A stretch of 64,000 bases of DNA from Paracoccaceae bacterium (GCA_004153385.1 SDAL01000001.1:124001-188000), one strand, 5' to 3'. Shown: positions 1 to 10,038, counted from the stretch's first letter. Made by a program: numbers and translations. The notes: a model not told the origin generated them from the letters alone.

Positions 1-1
1 A

Positions 2-199
2 GAGTTGAGCCTTGATCTGGACGCAGCGCCTTCGCCTGCGCGCCCCGTGACCCATGCGCAAATGATGAACACCGGTCACGCTACCGCGCCAGATGCGCCG
101 CGCCCGCAAAACCCAAGCGCCAAGGACGAGGGCGCGTTGCAGGCAGATCTGGCGGCCGCGCGCACGGCTGGCGCGACCAAGAACCACCAAGGCGGCTAA
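2..199 (+). CDS. 3' end of an unidentified protein (5' end outside window)
   Basis: The reading frame is open from the left edge and ends with TAA at 197-199, so this is probably the C-terminal tail of a gene that starts upstream. The visible part, about 65 residues, is rich in Ala, Pro and Gln and has no recognisable motif. It looks like a low-complexity tail rather than a folded domain. A TTG at position 5 could in principle start a short ORF, but there is no ribosome binding site visible to support that. No function can be assigned. Confidence 0.4.
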   Translation, partial: ELSLDLDAAPSPARPVTHAQMMNTGHATAPDAPRPQNPSAKDEGALQADLAAARTAGATKNHQGG

Positions 200-265
200 C
201 GGTTATGTGCTGAAGGCGCGTGCTCGGGGCGCGCCTTGAGCGCGGGTGGGATAAGGGGGGGGTAC

Positions 266-300
266 AAAAATGGCCCGGATCGGGGATACCGAACCGGGCC
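266..300 (-). terminator. Rho-independent terminator of purA
   Basis: The arms GGCCCGG (272-278) and CCGGGCC (294-300) form a hairpin. Read on the minus strand it is followed directly by five T residues (complement of A266-270). It lies about 55 bp past the purA stop codon. Confidence 0.8.
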
Positions 301-353
301 GTATTTACGCATAACAACTGACCGGTGCGCGCACCGGTCGGCCGATCAGGCGA

Positions 354-1646
354 TCAATCCGCGAAGGGATCGGTGACAAGGATCGTGTCTTCACGCTCAG
401 GGCTGGTGGATAGCATGGCCACAGGGCAATCGATCAGCTCTTCGATGTGGCGCACGTATTTCACCGCATTGGCAGGCAGATCATTCCAGCTGCGCGCGCC
501 TTCGGTCGATTCCGACCAGCCTTCTACTTCTTCATAAATCGGGGTGCAGCGGGCCTGCTCGTCCGATGCGGTGGGAAGATAGTCCAGCCGCTTGCCATCC
601 AGATCGTAGGCCACACAGATTTTGATCGTATCGAAACCGTCAAGCACGTCGAGCTTGGTCAGCGCGATGCCGTTCACCCCCGAGACCGAGCAGGTCTGGC
701 GCACAAGCGTTGCATCGAACCAGCCGCAGCGGCGCTTGCGCCCTGTGACCACGCCAAATTCACGCCCCCGTTCGCCCAGACGTTCGCCGTCATCGTCGTG
801 CAATTCGGTCGGGAAGGGGCCTTCACCCACACGCGTGGTATACGCTTTGACGATCCCCAGCACGAAATCAATCGATCCCGGACCAATGCCGACACCGGTG
901 GCGGCCTGACCTGCAATCACGTTCGAGGAGGTGACAAAAGGATATGTGCCGAAGTCGATATCCAGGAGCGAGCCCTGCGCGCCCTCGAACAAGATCCGTT
1001 TGCCGGCTTTGCGCTTTTCGGCCAGAACCTTCCACACAGGTGCGGCGTATTGCAGAATTTCCGGCGCGATTTCACGCAACTGGGCGATGATCACATCGCG
1101 GTCGATCGGCTCCAGCCCCAGACCGAGGCGCAGGGCATTGTGGTGCACCAATGCGCGATCCACACGCAGCTCCAGCGTTGCGGGATCGGCAAGATCGGCC
1201 ACACGGATGACCCGACGCCCGACCTTATCTTCATAAGCGGGACCGATACCACGACCGGTCGTGCCGATTTTGGCGACCGAGTTCTGTGCTTCGCGTGCGC
1301 GGTCCAGTTCCCCGTGGAAGGGCAGGATCAGCGGCGTATTCTCTGCGATCATCAGCGTCTCTGGGGTGATGGTCACACCCTGTTCGCGGATTTTGGCGAT
1401 TTCGCCCACAAGATGCCAAGGGTCCAGCACGACACCATTGCCGATCACCGACAACTTGCCGCCGCGCACAACACCCGAAGGCAATGCGTTCAGCTTGTAG
1501 ACTTGTCCATCAATCACCAGAGTGTGTCCGGCGTTATGGCCTCCTTGGAAACGGGCGATGACGTCGGCTCTCTCCGACAGCCAATCAACAATCTTGCCCT
1601 TTCCCTCGTCACCCCACTGGGCACCGACGACGACGACATTGGCCAT
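354..1646 (-). CDS. purA: Adenylosuccinate synthetase
   Basis: Catalyses the GTP-dependent ligation of IMP and aspartate to adenylosuccinate, the first committed step from IMP to AMP, in the cytoplasm. The 430-residue protein matches the usual family length of about 430. The N-terminal phosphate-binding loop GDEGKGK is at residues 12-18 with the catalytic Asp13, and His41 lies in the GGHNAGH segment. The open frame extends 37 codons further upstream, but I chose ATG at 1646 because the family begins at this point ([10 protein letters not shown]) and a GAGGAGA ribosome binding site precedes it. It stands alone on the minus strand, divergent from secG, with its own terminator. Confidence 0.97.
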   Translation of the reverse strand: MANVVVVGAQWGDEGKGKIVDWLSERADVIARFQGGHNAGHTLVIDGQVYKLNALPSGVVRGGKLSVIGNGVVLDPWHLVGEIAKIREQGVTITPETLMIAENTPLILPFHGELDRAREAQNSVAKIGTTGRGIGPAYEDKVGRRVIRVADLADPATLELRVDRALVHHNALRLGLGLEPIDRDVIIAQLREIAPEILQYAAPVWKVLAEKRKAGKRILFEGAQGSLLDIDFGTYPFVTSSNVIAGQAATGVGIGPGSIDFVLGIVKAYTTRVGEGPFPTELHDDDGERLGERGREFGVVTGRKRRCGWFDATLVRQTCSVSGVNGIALTKLDVLDGFDTIKICVAYDLDGKRLDYLPTASDEQARCTPIYEEVEGWSESTEGARSWNDLPANAVKYVRHIEELIDCPVAMLSTSPEREDTILVTDPFAD

Positions 1647-1977
1647 GACACTCTCCTCAGGCGCTTGGAAAAACCTTGCGCGGTATAGCGAAGGCCGGCG
1701 CGCGGGGAAACCGGTTTCTTGCATCGCGGACCTGATTCTATTCATTTGCGCTGCCAAAAGCCTCCCCTTTTGGATTTCTGCGATGCCCGATAGGGTGTGG
1801 CCTGCGGGCAGGGTATGGCATCTGCATAGGCTTGTCGCCTTGGGCCAGTGATTGCGCTGTCTGGCAATCGCGCGCCATTTGACGATTTCCTGACGGCGCG
1901 GTGCGGGCTAGGGGTTGCGTGACAGAACCTATCCGCCTAGATAGTCGCGTCGACTGGCAAGAAGGTTTCGTGTCCGC
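1647..1977. other. Intergenic region between divergent purA and secG
   Basis: No convincing gene here; the minus ORF that crosses it is antisense to secG. It must hold the promoters of both genes. On the plus strand TTGACG at 1879-1884 is a plausible -35 box for secG, but the matching -10 is weak, so I do not call a promoter. Confidence 0.5.
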
Positions 1978-2364
1978 ATGCAAAACATCATCCTTACCGT
2001 TCACCTGATCCTCGCACTGCTGATGATCGGCGTGGTGCTTTTGCAGCGCTCCGAAGGCGGCGGCCTTGGTATGGGCAGTTCCGGCGGCGCTGGTGGTGGC
2101 GGTGGCGTCATGACAGGCCGTCAAGCGGCCAATGCGCTGTCCAAAGCGACCTGGGTGCTTGGGGCAGGGTTCCTGCTTACTTCGATCACACTGACAGTTC
2201 TGGCCGCACGTGATGCGGGCGAAAGCTCTGTTCTGGACCGTTTGGGCGTTGGCAACCAGCCCGCGCAATCACAAACGCAGGACAACTCGGATCTTCCCAG
2301 CGTTGATCTGACCCCTCCGCCCGCGCAAAACGATGCGCCGATGACACCGCCCGCTGCGGAATAA
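1978..2364 (+). CDS. secG: Preprotein translocase subunit SecG
   Basis: Small inner-membrane subunit of the SecYEG channel that supports SecA-driven export. The 128-residue protein has the family layout: transmembrane helix at about residues 3-21, a Gly-rich cytoplasmic loop (28-44), and a second helix at about 57-76. The tail after residue 80 is a Pro/Gln/Asp-rich extension, which is common in alphaproteobacteria and makes it longer than the E. coli protein (110). GAAGG precedes the ATG. pyrG follows 177 bp downstream, so the two may be expressed separately. Confidence 0.93.
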   Translation: MQNIILTVHLILALLMIGVVLLQRSEGGGLGMGSSGGAGGGGGVMTGRQAANALSKATWVLGAGFLLTSITLTVLAARDAGESSVLDRLGVGNQPAQSQTQDNSDLPSVDLTPPPAQNDAPMTPPAAE

Positions 2365-2410
2365 TCCCACAGTTCCTAGCGTGTCGCGCATATTCTAACG
2401 CAACTGCTTG

Positions 2411-2432
2411 CGGTCCGATTGCGGGCGGACCG
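2411..2432 (+). repeat. Inverted repeat in secG-pyrG gap
   Basis: CGGTCCG (2411-2417) and CGGACCG (2426-2432) form a perfect 7-bp stem with an 8-base loop. There is no T tract after it, so it is at best a weak or Rho-dependent terminator of secG. Confidence 0.4.
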
Positions 2433-2459
2433 CGAATCATGTAAGCATTAAATCCCGTG

Positions 2460-2500
2460 ATCCCGAAGTTTTTCGCTTCGGGGATGATTATAATTTTTTG
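2460..2500 (+). promoter_or_regulatory. Hairpin overlapping a candidate pyrG promoter
   Basis: ATCCCGAAG (2460-2468) pairs with CTTCGGGGAT (2476-2485) with one bulged G and is followed by an AT-rich stretch ending in TTTTTT (2494-2499). This would serve as a terminator for secG. The same stretch contains a perfect TATAAT (2489-2494) about 50 bp before pyrG, a good -10 box, though no clear -35 box is present. Which role applies cannot be decided from sequence alone. Confidence 0.45.
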
Positions 2501-2541
2501 CGATTGCCGCGATCAAGGCAGGCAATATCACGGGGGCTTTC

Positions 2542-4185
2542 ATGGCACGTTACGTCTTCATCACCGGCGGTGTGGTTTCATCGCTCGGCAAGGGGCTGGC
2601 ATCGGCGGCACTGGGAGCTTTGCTGCAAGCACGCGGCTTCTCTGTGCGCTTACGAAAGCTGGATCCCTATCTCAACGTTGATCCGGGCACGATGAGCCCG
2701 TTTGAACATGGCGAGGTTTTCGTGACCGATGACGGCGCGGAGACCGACCTGGACTTGGGCCATTACGAACGCTTTACCGGCGTGCCGGCCCGCAAAACGG
2801 ATTCGGTCTCGTCGGGGCGTATCTACTCCAACGTTCTGGAAAAAGAACGTCGCGGTGAATATCTGGGCAAGACCATTCAGGTGGTGCCGCATGTAACCAA
2901 TGGCATCAAGGACTGGATCTCTGTCGGGGATGACGAGGTCGATTTCATGCTGTGTGAAATTGGCGGCACTGTCGGTGACATCGAGGGCCTGCCGTTTTTC
3001 GAGGCAATCCGGCAATTCGCCCAAGAGCGTCCGCGCGGCCAATGTGTGTTCATGCACCTGACCCTGCTGCCCTATCTTGCGGCGAGTGGTGAGTTGAAAA
3101 CGAAACCCACCCAGCACTCGGTCAAGGAGTTGCGCTCTATCGGGTTGCAGCCCGATGTGCTTGTGTGCCGCTCCGAGCAGCCTATTCCGGAAAAAGAACG
3201 CGCCAAGATCGCGCTGTTTTGTAATGTGCGCCCCGATGCGGTGATCCCGGCCTATGATCTGAAAACCATCTATGAAGCGCCCATGGCCTATCACCGGATG
3301 GGACTGGATCAGGCGGTTCTGGATGCGTTCGGCATAGCGCCCGCGCCAAAACCGGATTTGGCACGCTGGGAAGACGTAATGGACCGTATGGTTCATGCCG
3401 AAGGGATTGTGAAAATCGCGATTGTCGGCAAGTATGTCCAGCTTGAGGATGCCTACAAATCCATCGCCGAGGCCCTGACCCATGGCGGGATGGCCAATCG
3501 CGTTCGGGTCAAGGCCGAGTGGATTGATGCCGAGATTTTCGAACATGAAGATCCGTCACCGTATCTGGAAGGCTATGATGCGATCCTTGTGCCCGGTGGT
3601 TTTGGCGAGCGTGGCACGGAGGGCAAAATCCGTGCGGCCCAGTTTGCGCGTGAAAAGAAGATCCCCTATCTGGGGATCTGTCTGGGCATGCAGATGGCCG
3701 TGATCGAAGCGGCGCGCAATCTGGCAGGCATTACCGATGCCGGGTCCGAGGAATTCGACCACGAGGCCGGCAAGAAGCGGTTCGAGCCGGTTGTATATCA
3801 CCTGAAAGAATGGGTGCAGGGCAACCACCGAGTCGAGCGCAAGCTGGATGACGATAAAGGCGGCACCATGCGCCTTGGCGCTTATACGGCGATCCTCAAA
3901 GAGGGGTCGAACGTTGCCAGCATCTATGGCGCGACGGAAATCGAGGAACGCCACCGTCACCGCTTCGAGGTGGACGGGCGCTACCGCGACAAACTTGAAG
4001 CGTGCGGTCTGGTGTTTTCGGGGATGTCTCCCGATAACCGCCTGCCGGAAATCGTGGAGCATGCCGATCACCCGTGGTTCATCGGTGTCCAGTTCCATCC
4101 GGAGCTGAAATCGAAGCCTTTCGCCCCGCATCCGTTGTTTGCGGGTTTCGTCGAGGCTGCCAAGAAGCAAAGCCGGCTGGTGTGA
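2542..4185 (+). CDS. pyrG: CTP synthase (glutamine hydrolysing)
   Basis: Converts UTP to CTP using ATP and glutamine, the last step of de novo pyrimidine nucleotide synthesis. The 547 residues hold the N-terminal amidoligase domain (about 1-268; begins [18 protein letters not shown]) and a C-terminal class I glutamine amidotransferase domain (about 290-540). The amidotransferase triad is visible: Cys380 in GICLGMQ, and His519 and Glu521 in QFHPE, one to four residues off the E. coli numbering. The start is the family start. A perfect hairpin terminator follows at 4249-4279. Confidence 0.98.
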   Translation: MARYVFITGGVVSSLGKGLASAALGALLQARGFSVRLRKLDPYLNVDPGTMSPFEHGEVFVTDDGAETDLDLGHYERFTGVPARKTDSVSSGRIYSNVLEKERRGEYLGKTIQVVPHVTNGIKDWISVGDDEVDFMLCEIGGTVGDIEGLPFFEAIRQFAQERPRGQCVFMHLTLLPYLAASGELKTKPTQHSVKELRSIGLQPDVLVCRSEQPIPEKERAKIALFCNVRPDAVIPAYDLKTIYEAPMAYHRMGLDQAVLDAFGIAPAPKPDLARWEDVMDRMVHAEGIVKIAIVGKYVQLEDAYKSIAEALTHGGMANRVRVKAEWIDAEIFEHEDPSPYLEGYDAILVPGGFGERGTEGKIRAAQFAREKKIPYLGICLGMQMAVIEAARNLAGITDAGSEEFDHEAGKKRFEPVVYHLKEWVQGNHRVERKLDDDKGGTMRLGAYTAILKEGSNVASIYGATEIEERHRHRFEVDGRYRDKLEACGLVFSGMSPDNRLPEIVEHADHPWFIGVQFHPELKSKPFAPHPLFAGFVEAAKKQSRLV

Positions 4186-4248
4186 ACGATCTGCCCTTTT
4201 TGCAGGGCGTGATCTGAACCCGATTTATCCACTCCCGAAACGGGGTCG

Positions 4249-4279
4249 AAAACAGGCGGGCATCGAGCCCGCCTGTTTT
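4249..4279 (+). terminator. Rho-independent terminator of pyrG
   Basis: AAAACAGGCGGGC (4249-4261) and GCCCGCCTGTTTT (4267-4279) form a perfect stem that ends in four T residues. The A-rich left arm means it could also act on the opposite strand, toward the convergent ferredoxin gene. Confidence 0.85.
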
Positions 4280-4348
4280 CGGTCGGGGGCCAAGCCCCCT
4301 CCGGCCCGCGCATGATCTGTAATGTGTGCTCGCGCCATCAGATGACAT

Positions 4349-4374
4349 GAAAATGGCCCCGAAAACGGGGCCAT
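4349..4374 (-). terminator. Rho-independent terminator of the ferredoxin gene
   Basis: ATGGCCCCG (4353-4361) and CGGGGCCAT (4366-4374) form a perfect 9-bp stem with an AAAA loop. On the minus strand it ends in TTTT (complement of A4350-4353), 65 bp past the ferredoxin stop. Confidence 0.75.
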
Positions 4375-4438
4375 GACGGTTATGGTCGATATGTGTGTGA
4401 CTGGCCGCGGGGTGTTGGCCCGGGCGCCTGCGTCAACT

Positions 4439-4855
<417 letters not shown>

Positions 4856-4920
4856 TCAGCGGGGGATGAAACTTGCTAGTGTCGAGGCGTCAGACCGCAG
4901 GACAACTATAAGGAAGAAAC

Positions 4921-5457
4921 ATGGCAGCGCGCATCCTAACGCATTTGGGCACGGTCCTCATCGCATCTGTGGCCCTCGGTGGGTGCCAGACTGCGTCTGT
5001 TCCAAGCGGGCCATCGCCAAGTCTGGCGCAGGAATGGCGCGATACCGCCCCCGACCCGGACGCCGGGTGTTTTGCCAAACGCGAGGAACCTTCCGCGCTC
5101 GAGACAGTGACATCGCAAGTTCTGGTCACGCCGGAGGTGCGCGATCCAAAAACAGGCAAGATCACCACCCCAGCGCAATACCGCCAGGAGACCCGCCATC
5201 AGCTTGTGCCCGGGCGGGGCACGATCTGGTTTCCCACGTTATGTGCGGCAGAACTGACGCCCGATCTGGTCTCGGCCTTGCAGCGATCGTTGACGGCCAG
5301 GGGTCTGTATTCAGGCGCTGTGACTGGAACCATCAATGCCGAGACTTCCAAAGCCGTGCGGGCCTATCAGCGTCCGCGCGGTTTGGACAGCGCGACATTG
5401 TCCACGCGCGCCGCTCAGCAGATGGGCTTGATTGTGTGGACCGATACAGGCACCTGA
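4921..5457 (+). CDS. Lipoprotein with peptidoglycan-binding domain
   Basis: Predicted outer-membrane or periplasmic lipoprotein of 178 residues. A signal peptide ends in the lipobox VALGGC, so the mature protein would start at Cys22. Residues about 115-170 look like a PG_binding_1 (three-helix) repeat: LTPDLVSALQRSLTARGLYSG followed by TSKAVRAYQ. The middle (about 45-110) contains an SQVLVTPEVRDPKTGKIT-type segment seen in many Rhodobacterales cell-wall lipoproteins, but I cannot name it. AAGGAAG ribosome binding site seven bases before the ATG. The specific role is unknown; attachment to the sacculus is the likely property. Confidence 0.75.
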   Translation: MAARILTHLGTVLIASVALGGCQTASVPSGPSPSLAQEWRDTAPDPDAGCFAKREEPSALETVTSQVLVTPEVRDPKTGKITTPAQYRQETRHQLVPGRGTIWFPTLCAAELTPDLVSALQRSLTARGLYSGAVTGTINAETSKAVRAYQRPRGLDSATLSTRAAQQMGLIVWTDTGT

Positions 5458-5510
5458 TCACAAAACGTGTCCGGCGCGGTCTTTGCAGTTTGTGACGAAA
5501 GGCAATGGCT

Positions 5511-5960
5511 ATGAACGCCCCTGTCATTCGTACGATTGATCGCGAAGACCACCCGCAATGGCAAGAGCTGTGGGCCGGATACAACCGGTTCTACGCGCGA
5601 CAGGTCGAAGAACGGGTCACACACCGGCTGTGGACTTGCGCTATGCTGCGCCACAGGCGCGGGCCGCAGGGCGTTGTGGCGTAAGCCTCAGGGTGGTTGG
5701 TCGGGGTCGCGCATGACCACTTTGTCGCGTCGACATCCGACTGGGCGCCGCGATGCTATATGCAGGATCTTTATGTTGACACGTCTGCGCGCGGCACGGG
5801 GGGTAGGGCGTAAGCTGATCGAGGCCGTCTATCACGCCGCCGATGCAGAAGGGGCCGCGCAAACCTGCCGGCTGACGCAAGACAACAACATCGTGGCCCG
5901 AAAGCTTTATGATCGTGTGGCGCGGCAAAGCGGTTTTATAAAATATATGCGCCAGACCCC
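5511..5960 (+). pseudogene. Decayed GNAT-family acetyltransferase
   Basis: Three collinear pieces together read as one GNAT N-acetyltransferase of about 150 residues. The first starts at ATG 5511 (AAGG upstream) and reads MNAPVIRTIDREDHPQWQEL until an in-frame TAA at 5682-5684. The same frame then continues with ASGWLVGVAHDHF and the core strand YMQDLYVDTSARGTG. After that the reading frame must shift. The run of six G at 5798-5803 carries one G too many; removing it restores GTGVGRKLIEAVYHAAD, the acetyl-CoA loop. The third piece ends near SGFIKYMR. One nonsense codon plus one frameshift make this a pseudogene, barring sequencing errors. There is no obvious original stop codon, and the extended frame runs into the 3' end of the Do protease gene. 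Confidence 0.8.
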
Positions 5961-5970
5961 ATGCGCATTG

Positions 5971-6000
5971 AAAAGGGCGCCCTCGTCAACAAGGGCGCCC
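5971..6000 (-). terminator. Rho-independent terminator of the Do protease gene
   Basis: GGGCGCCC (5975-5982) and GGGCGCCC (5993-6000) pair with each other because each arm is self-complementary. On the minus strand the hairpin is followed by TTTT (complement of A5971-5974), 29 bp after the stop. Confidence 0.7.
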
Positions 6001-6028
6001 GATCCTGTATCTTTGTGCAAGAGGGTCG

Positions 6029-7501
6029 TTACTCTACCGGCAACGCAAGGAAGCGTGGTTCCCCTTGACGGTGGATCAGCAAAAGCACGGATTTGCGGCC
6101 CGCGTCTTTAGCAGCCTGAAGGCGTGCCTCCATATCAGCGGTGCTTTCCACGGCCTCTTGGCCTGCTTCCACGATCAGATCTCCGGCCCGCAGCCCTTTT
6201 TCATACGCGGTGCTGTTCTCGTCGATCTCGCGGATCACAAGGCCACGTGCATCGCCATCCAGTTCAAGCTGGTCACGAAGCTGATCGTCGAGCGGTGCAA
6301 GCGACATACCCAGAATGCTGCTGTCATCTTGGGTCTGTTGCTGTGTATCGGAGGATTGCTCATCGCCTTCTGCATTTTCGCGGCGGCCAAGCGTCACAGT
6401 TAATGTTTCGCGTTTGCTATCGCGCAAAACCACCAGTTGAACCTTTTCACCGATAGGGGCATCGGCCACACGGCGCACCAGATCACGGGTGTTTTTGACA
6501 TCACCGCCGTCAAAGCTGACAATCACATCACCCGACTGGATGCCCGCGTCGCGTGCGGGGCCTTCGGGCACGTCCGAGACCATCGCGCCTTTAGGTTCAT
6601 CAAGACCCAGCGCATCGGCCATATCATCGGTCACGTCCTGAATGCGCACACCCAACCAGCCACGGCGTGTTTCGCCATAGTCCTTCAGCTGGCCCACAAC
6701 ATCAGACACAACATTGGATGCCATCGAGAACCCGATACCGATAGAGCCACCGTTGGGGGACAAAATCGCCGTATTCACGCCGATCACCTGACCGTCCATG
6801 TCAAACAGCGGACCGCCGGAGTTGCCACGGTTGATTGCCGCATCTGTCTGGATGTAGTCGTCATACGTGCCCGACAATTCGCGATTGCGTGCCGACACGA
6901 TGCCCGATGAGGCAGAAAAACCCTGACCCAGCGGGTTGCCCATCGCCATGACCCAGTCGCCCACGCGCATTTTGTCGGAATCACCAAGTTTTACGAAGGG
7001 CAGGGGTTTGTCGCTTTCGACCTTCAGCAGGGCGATGTCGGTTTTCGGATCGGTGCCAACCAGGGTGGCATCCAGTTTCTTGCCGTTGAAGAACTCGATC
7101 GAGATTTCGTCGGCCCCGTCGATCACGTGGTTATTGGTGACGATGTAACCGTCTTCGGAGATGACGAAACCTGAGCCTAGCGCGTTTGAACGATGCGGTT
7201 GCGCGGGGCCTTGATCGGGCATGCCCGGCAGGCCGAAATCGCGGAACAGGTCTTCGAAGGGGCTGCCTTCAGGAAACATCGGGCCGGATCGTGCCGGTGT
7301 TGAAACCGTCATCGATGTGGTGATCATAACCACCGACGGCGAAACCTGCTCGGCCAAATCGGCAAAGCTATCGGGGGCGGCGCGTGCATATCCCGGTGCT
7401 GCGGTCATTGGCGAAAGCGCCATTGCGACGGCAACTGCTGCTGCGCCGACTGCACCACGAACACGCTTTGCGGAAATGTAGGGGAGTGTCTGGTTTGTCA
7501 T
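6029..7501 (-). CDS. degP: Do-like periplasmic serine protease (DegP/HtrA family)
   Basis: Envelope protease/chaperone that degrades misfolded periplasmic and outer-membrane proteins. The 490-residue precursor has an N-terminal export signal (hydrophobic about 16-34, cleavage near PGYARA), a trypsin-like domain, and two PDZ domains (about 285-375 and 390-485). The catalytic triad is visible: His125 (TNNHVID), Asp155 (DPKTDIALL) and Ser228 (RGNSGGPLF). A Gln/Ser/Asp-rich linker separates the PDZ domains. It lies downstream of hflKC on the same strand but has its own leader and follows a terminator. Whether it is orthologous to DegP or DegQ cannot be settled here. Confidence 0.93.
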   Translation of the reverse strand: MTNQTLPYISAKRVRGAVGAAAVAVAMALSPMTAAPGYARAAPDSFADLAEQVSPSVVMITTSMTVSTPARSGPMFPEGSPFEDLFRDFGLPGMPDQGPAQPHRSNALGSGFVISEDGYIVTNNHVIDGADEISIEFFNGKKLDATLVGTDPKTDIALLKVESDKPLPFVKLGDSDKMRVGDWVMAMGNPLGQGFSASSGIVSARNRELSGTYDDYIQTDAAINRGNSGGPLFDMDGQVIGVNTAILSPNGGSIGIGFSMASNVVSDVVGQLKDYGETRRGWLGVRIQDVTDDMADALGLDEPKGAMVSDVPEGPARDAGIQSGDVIVSFDGGDVKNTRDLVRRVADAPIGEKVQLVVLRDSKRETLTVTLGRRENAEGDEQSSDTQQQTQDDSSILGMSLAPLDDQLRDQLELDGDARGLVIREIDENSTAYEKGLRAGDLIVEAGQEAVESTADMEARLQAAKDAGRKSVLLLIHRQGEPRFLALPVE

Positions 7502-7849
7502 GCTCTCTCTTGCTCCGAAGGTGCGTTGGATCAGATGCGGTGAACCCGGATCCGACCGTGCCTGAATTAAAAGCGTATGTGAGGCAGATCACAAATGAAA
7601 GCCCATCGCGCTCAGACAATTAGGCGTGAAATGCAAGTGACATTCACGTGGTGGCCCATTGTTCGGCATGGGTCCGCCGAAATTCCGGGGGCATGGGACG
7701 CGAAATACCATCGCCATCGGGGATGAATTCGCAAGGAGAGATCTGGCAGGGGGAGATCTCGGGCCAATGCAAATTAAGACCGCTTCAAAAAACTGCGGGG
7801 CCAGCACGCTGTGCCAGCCCCGTTTTTATGCCACAAGATACAGCCGGAT
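7502..7849. other. Gene-free region between the Do protease and hflC
   Basis: 348 bp on which no ORF looks real. It contains the hflKC terminator (7785-7827) and must carry the protease promoter on the minus strand; I could not identify a confident heat-shock or sigma-E type promoter. The purine-rich stretch GCAAGGAGAGATC (7731-7743) is not followed by a start codon of any usable ORF. Confidence 0.5.
7785..7827 (-). terminator. Bidirectional terminator after hflC
   Basis: CGGGGC (7796-7801) pairs with GCCCCG (7817-7822). TTTTT follows on the plus strand (7823-7827), and on the minus strand the hairpin is followed by CAGTTTTTTG. It lies 28 bp beyond the hflC stop and so ends the hflK-hflC transcript. 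Confidence 0.75.
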
Positions 7850-8875
7850 TTAGTTTTGCTGGATCGTATCGCTTTGCGTGGCGTCCGTTTGCGGAGTGCT
7901 TTCAGGGGCCACGGGCGCGGTATCGGTTGCCTCTGATGTGTCAGGCGCACCGGTGGCGCTGTTACCGGCCTGTGCGGCGGGGTCCGCCCGCGTGCCGTCA
8001 GCCTCGCCGATCGATTGCAAGAAGCGGTTGTAATCGAAATACAGGCTGTCGGGTTGCGTGATCAGGCGCGATGTTTTGGTCGACAGGGCGCGGGTGTAGA
8101 AATCAAGCTGCCGTGTGAAGGCAAAGAAATCCGCATCCTGCCCATAGGCTTCGGCATAGGCTTTGTTGGCCTCTGCCTGCGCCTGACCCCGAACGATTTC
8201 CGCCTGACGCTGGGCGTCGGATGTCAGCTCGGTCCGGGTCCGGTCCGCACTTGCGCGGATCCGTTGAGCGGCCTCGTTACCGCGGGCGATCTCGTCTGCG
8301 GCTTCGCGTTCACGCTCCGCACGCATCCGGCCATAGGTGGCCTCGAGGTTCTGCTCGGGCAGGTCGGTGCGCGTAAGACGCACGTCGATCACCTCGACGC
8401 CAAGCGCCAAGGCCTCGTCACGGGCCTGATCGCGGATCTTCACCATCAACGGTGTGCGGTCATCCGACAGCACGGCCGTAGAGGGCACAGCACCCAGTGT
8501 TTCACGGATCTGCGCGGTGATGATGTTATCCAGACGCTGGCTTGCATTACGCTCGCCACCGCGGCCCACGGCCTCGCGGAAGCGCACCACATCGGAAATC
8601 CGCCAGCGTGCAAACGCATCCACAACCAGACGACGGTCGTCCAGCGGCGTTACCTCGAGCGGGCGCGTCGTCAGCGACAGGATACGGTCTTCATAGGTCA
8701 CCACATTCTGGATCAGCGGGAGTTTGAACCCCAGACCCGGATCGGTTTTCACATGTTTGACCAGACCGAACTGCACCACAAGCGCCTGCTCGCGTTCGTC
8801 CACAACAAAGACCGAACTCAGCGCGCCGGCAATGGCAATCGCGACTACGGGGATAGCAATAGCTGCCTTTTTCAT
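7850..8875 (-). CDS. hflC: HflC, SPFH-domain subunit of the FtsH modulator complex
   Basis: With HflK forms a membrane complex in the periplasm that encloses and modulates the FtsH protease. The 341-residue protein has an N-terminal signal anchor (about 5-24), the SPFH/band 7 domain (about 25-190), a long charged helix (REREAADEIARGNEAAQ, about 190-250) and an acidic, Thr/Pro/Ala-rich C-terminal tail after 290, which is longer than in E. coli. Its ATG overlaps the hflK stop as ATGA (8872-8875), indicating translational coupling. Confidence 0.95.
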   Translation of the reverse strand: MKKAAIAIPVVAIAIAGALSSVFVVDEREQALVVQFGLVKHVKTDPGLGFKLPLIQNVVTYEDRILSLTTRPLEVTPLDDRRLVVDAFARWRISDVVRFREAVGRGGERNASQRLDNIITAQIRETLGAVPSTAVLSDDRTPLMVKIRDQARDEALALGVEVIDVRLTRTDLPEQNLEATYGRMRAEREREAADEIARGNEAAQRIRASADRTRTELTSDAQRQAEIVRGQAQAEANKAYAEAYGQDADFFAFTRQLDFYTRALSTKTSRLITQPDSLYFDYNRFLQSIGEADGTRADPAAQAGNSATGAPDTSEATDTAPVAPESTPQTDATQSDTIQQN

Positions 8876-10038
8876 CGGTTCGACCCTCCCTGCGCTGAAG
8901 ATGTTTCGTCATCATCCGTGCTGCGTTGCAACTCCGGCAGGGGCAGATAGGGCACAACACCCTGACCGCCGTCTTTCTGGTCGATCACAACCTTGTCGAG
9001 CCCCCCCAGAACGCCCTCCATGGTTTGCAGGAACATCCGGCGTTTGGTGACATCGGGCGCATTGACATATTCGGTATAGACGGAGGTAAAGCGTGCGGCC
9101 TCACCCTCTGCCTCGTTGACCACACGGGCGCGGTAGGCTTCCGCCTCCTCGCGCAGCTGGGCTGCCTGACCACGGGCCGCAGCGGTCACACGGTTGGCAT
9201 AGGCATCCGCCTCGTTTTCCAGCCGGTCGCGTTGTTGTTGTGCGGCTTGCACTTCACGGAAGCTGTCGATCACTTCACTCGGCGGGTCGGCCTTGTTGAA
9301 GTTGACACGGATCACGTTGATCCCCGCGTTATAGCTGTCCAGCGTGCCTTGCACCGCCCCGCGTAATTCCGAGGCAATCATGCCGCGGTCACGGTTGAGG
9401 ATCGGCGCCAGTTGCGAACGGGCGATGATATCGCGCATCGCGGATTCGGACACCGCACGGATGGATTCCTGCGGATCGGCAAGGTTGAACAGATACTGTG
9501 CCGGATCGGAGATATTCCACACCACCTGAAACTCGATATCGACGATATTCTGGTCGCCGGTCAGCATCAGGCCGGTGTCGTCGCTGCCCAAGGTGCCCAT
9601 GCCGATATCGACCGTCTGTTCACGGGTGACCGGCACGATCTCGTGGGTCACAACAGGCCAAGGCGCGAAGTTCAGGCCCGGCATGCCGGTGGAGCTGTAT
9701 TTGCCGAATGTCAGCTCGACGGAGCGTTCATCCTGCTGAACGGTGTAGAAAGATGACCACACCCATAAAATTGCAGCGCCCGCCACGGCCAGACCAGCGA
9801 TCAGACCAACGCCGGGGCCATTGCCGCCGCCTGCTGGTCCACCCGGTCCGGTGGGACGCTTGCCACCACGCCCGCCCATAAGCACGCGCAATTGTTCAGA
9901 GCCCTTCTTCATGAACTCTTCGATCTCGGGGATACCCTGCTCGTTGCCGGGGCCACGTTGTCCGGGACGCTTGTCGGACCCGCGCGGCTTGTCGCCGTCG
10001 TCGTCACCGCCCGTTCCCCAGGGACCTGAATTGCTCAT
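8872..10038 (-). CDS. hflK: HflK, SPFH-domain subunit of the FtsH modulator complex
   Basis: Partner of HflC in regulating FtsH. The 388-residue protein starts with a Gly/Asp/Pro-rich cytoplasmic segment (1-75, beginning MSNSGPWGTGGDDDGD), then a transmembrane helix (about 76-97) and an SPFH domain with YTVQQDERSVELTFGKY at its start, then an Ala/Glu/Arg-rich coiled coil and a polar tail. The open frame reaches 29 codons further upstream, but ATG 10038 has a GTGAGGAGATCA ribosome binding site and the family start. First gene of the hflK-hflC operon. Confidence 0.95.
   Translation of the reverse strand: MSNSGPWGTGGDDDGDKPRGSDKRPGQRGPGNEQGIPEIEEFMKKGSEQLRVLMGGRGGKRPTGPGGPAGGGNGPGVGLIAGLAVAGAAILWVWSSFYTVQQDERSVELTFGKYSSTGMPGLNFAPWPVVTHEIVPVTREQTVDIGMGTLGSDDTGLMLTGDQNIVDIEFQVVWNISDPAQYLFNLADPQESIRAVSESAMRDIIARSQLAPILNRDRGMIASELRGAVQGTLDSYNAGINVIRVNFNKADPPSEVIDSFREVQAAQQQRDRLENEADAYANRVTAAARGQAAQLREEAEAYRARVVNEAEGEAARFTSVYTEYVNAPDVTKRRMFLQTMEGVLGGLDKVVIDQKDGGQGVVPYLPLPELQRSTDDDETSSAQGGSNR

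Noticed and set aside
447-1688. 413-aa plus-strand ORF opposite purA
   Set aside because: Shadow of purA; no homology-like motifs and no ribosome binding site.
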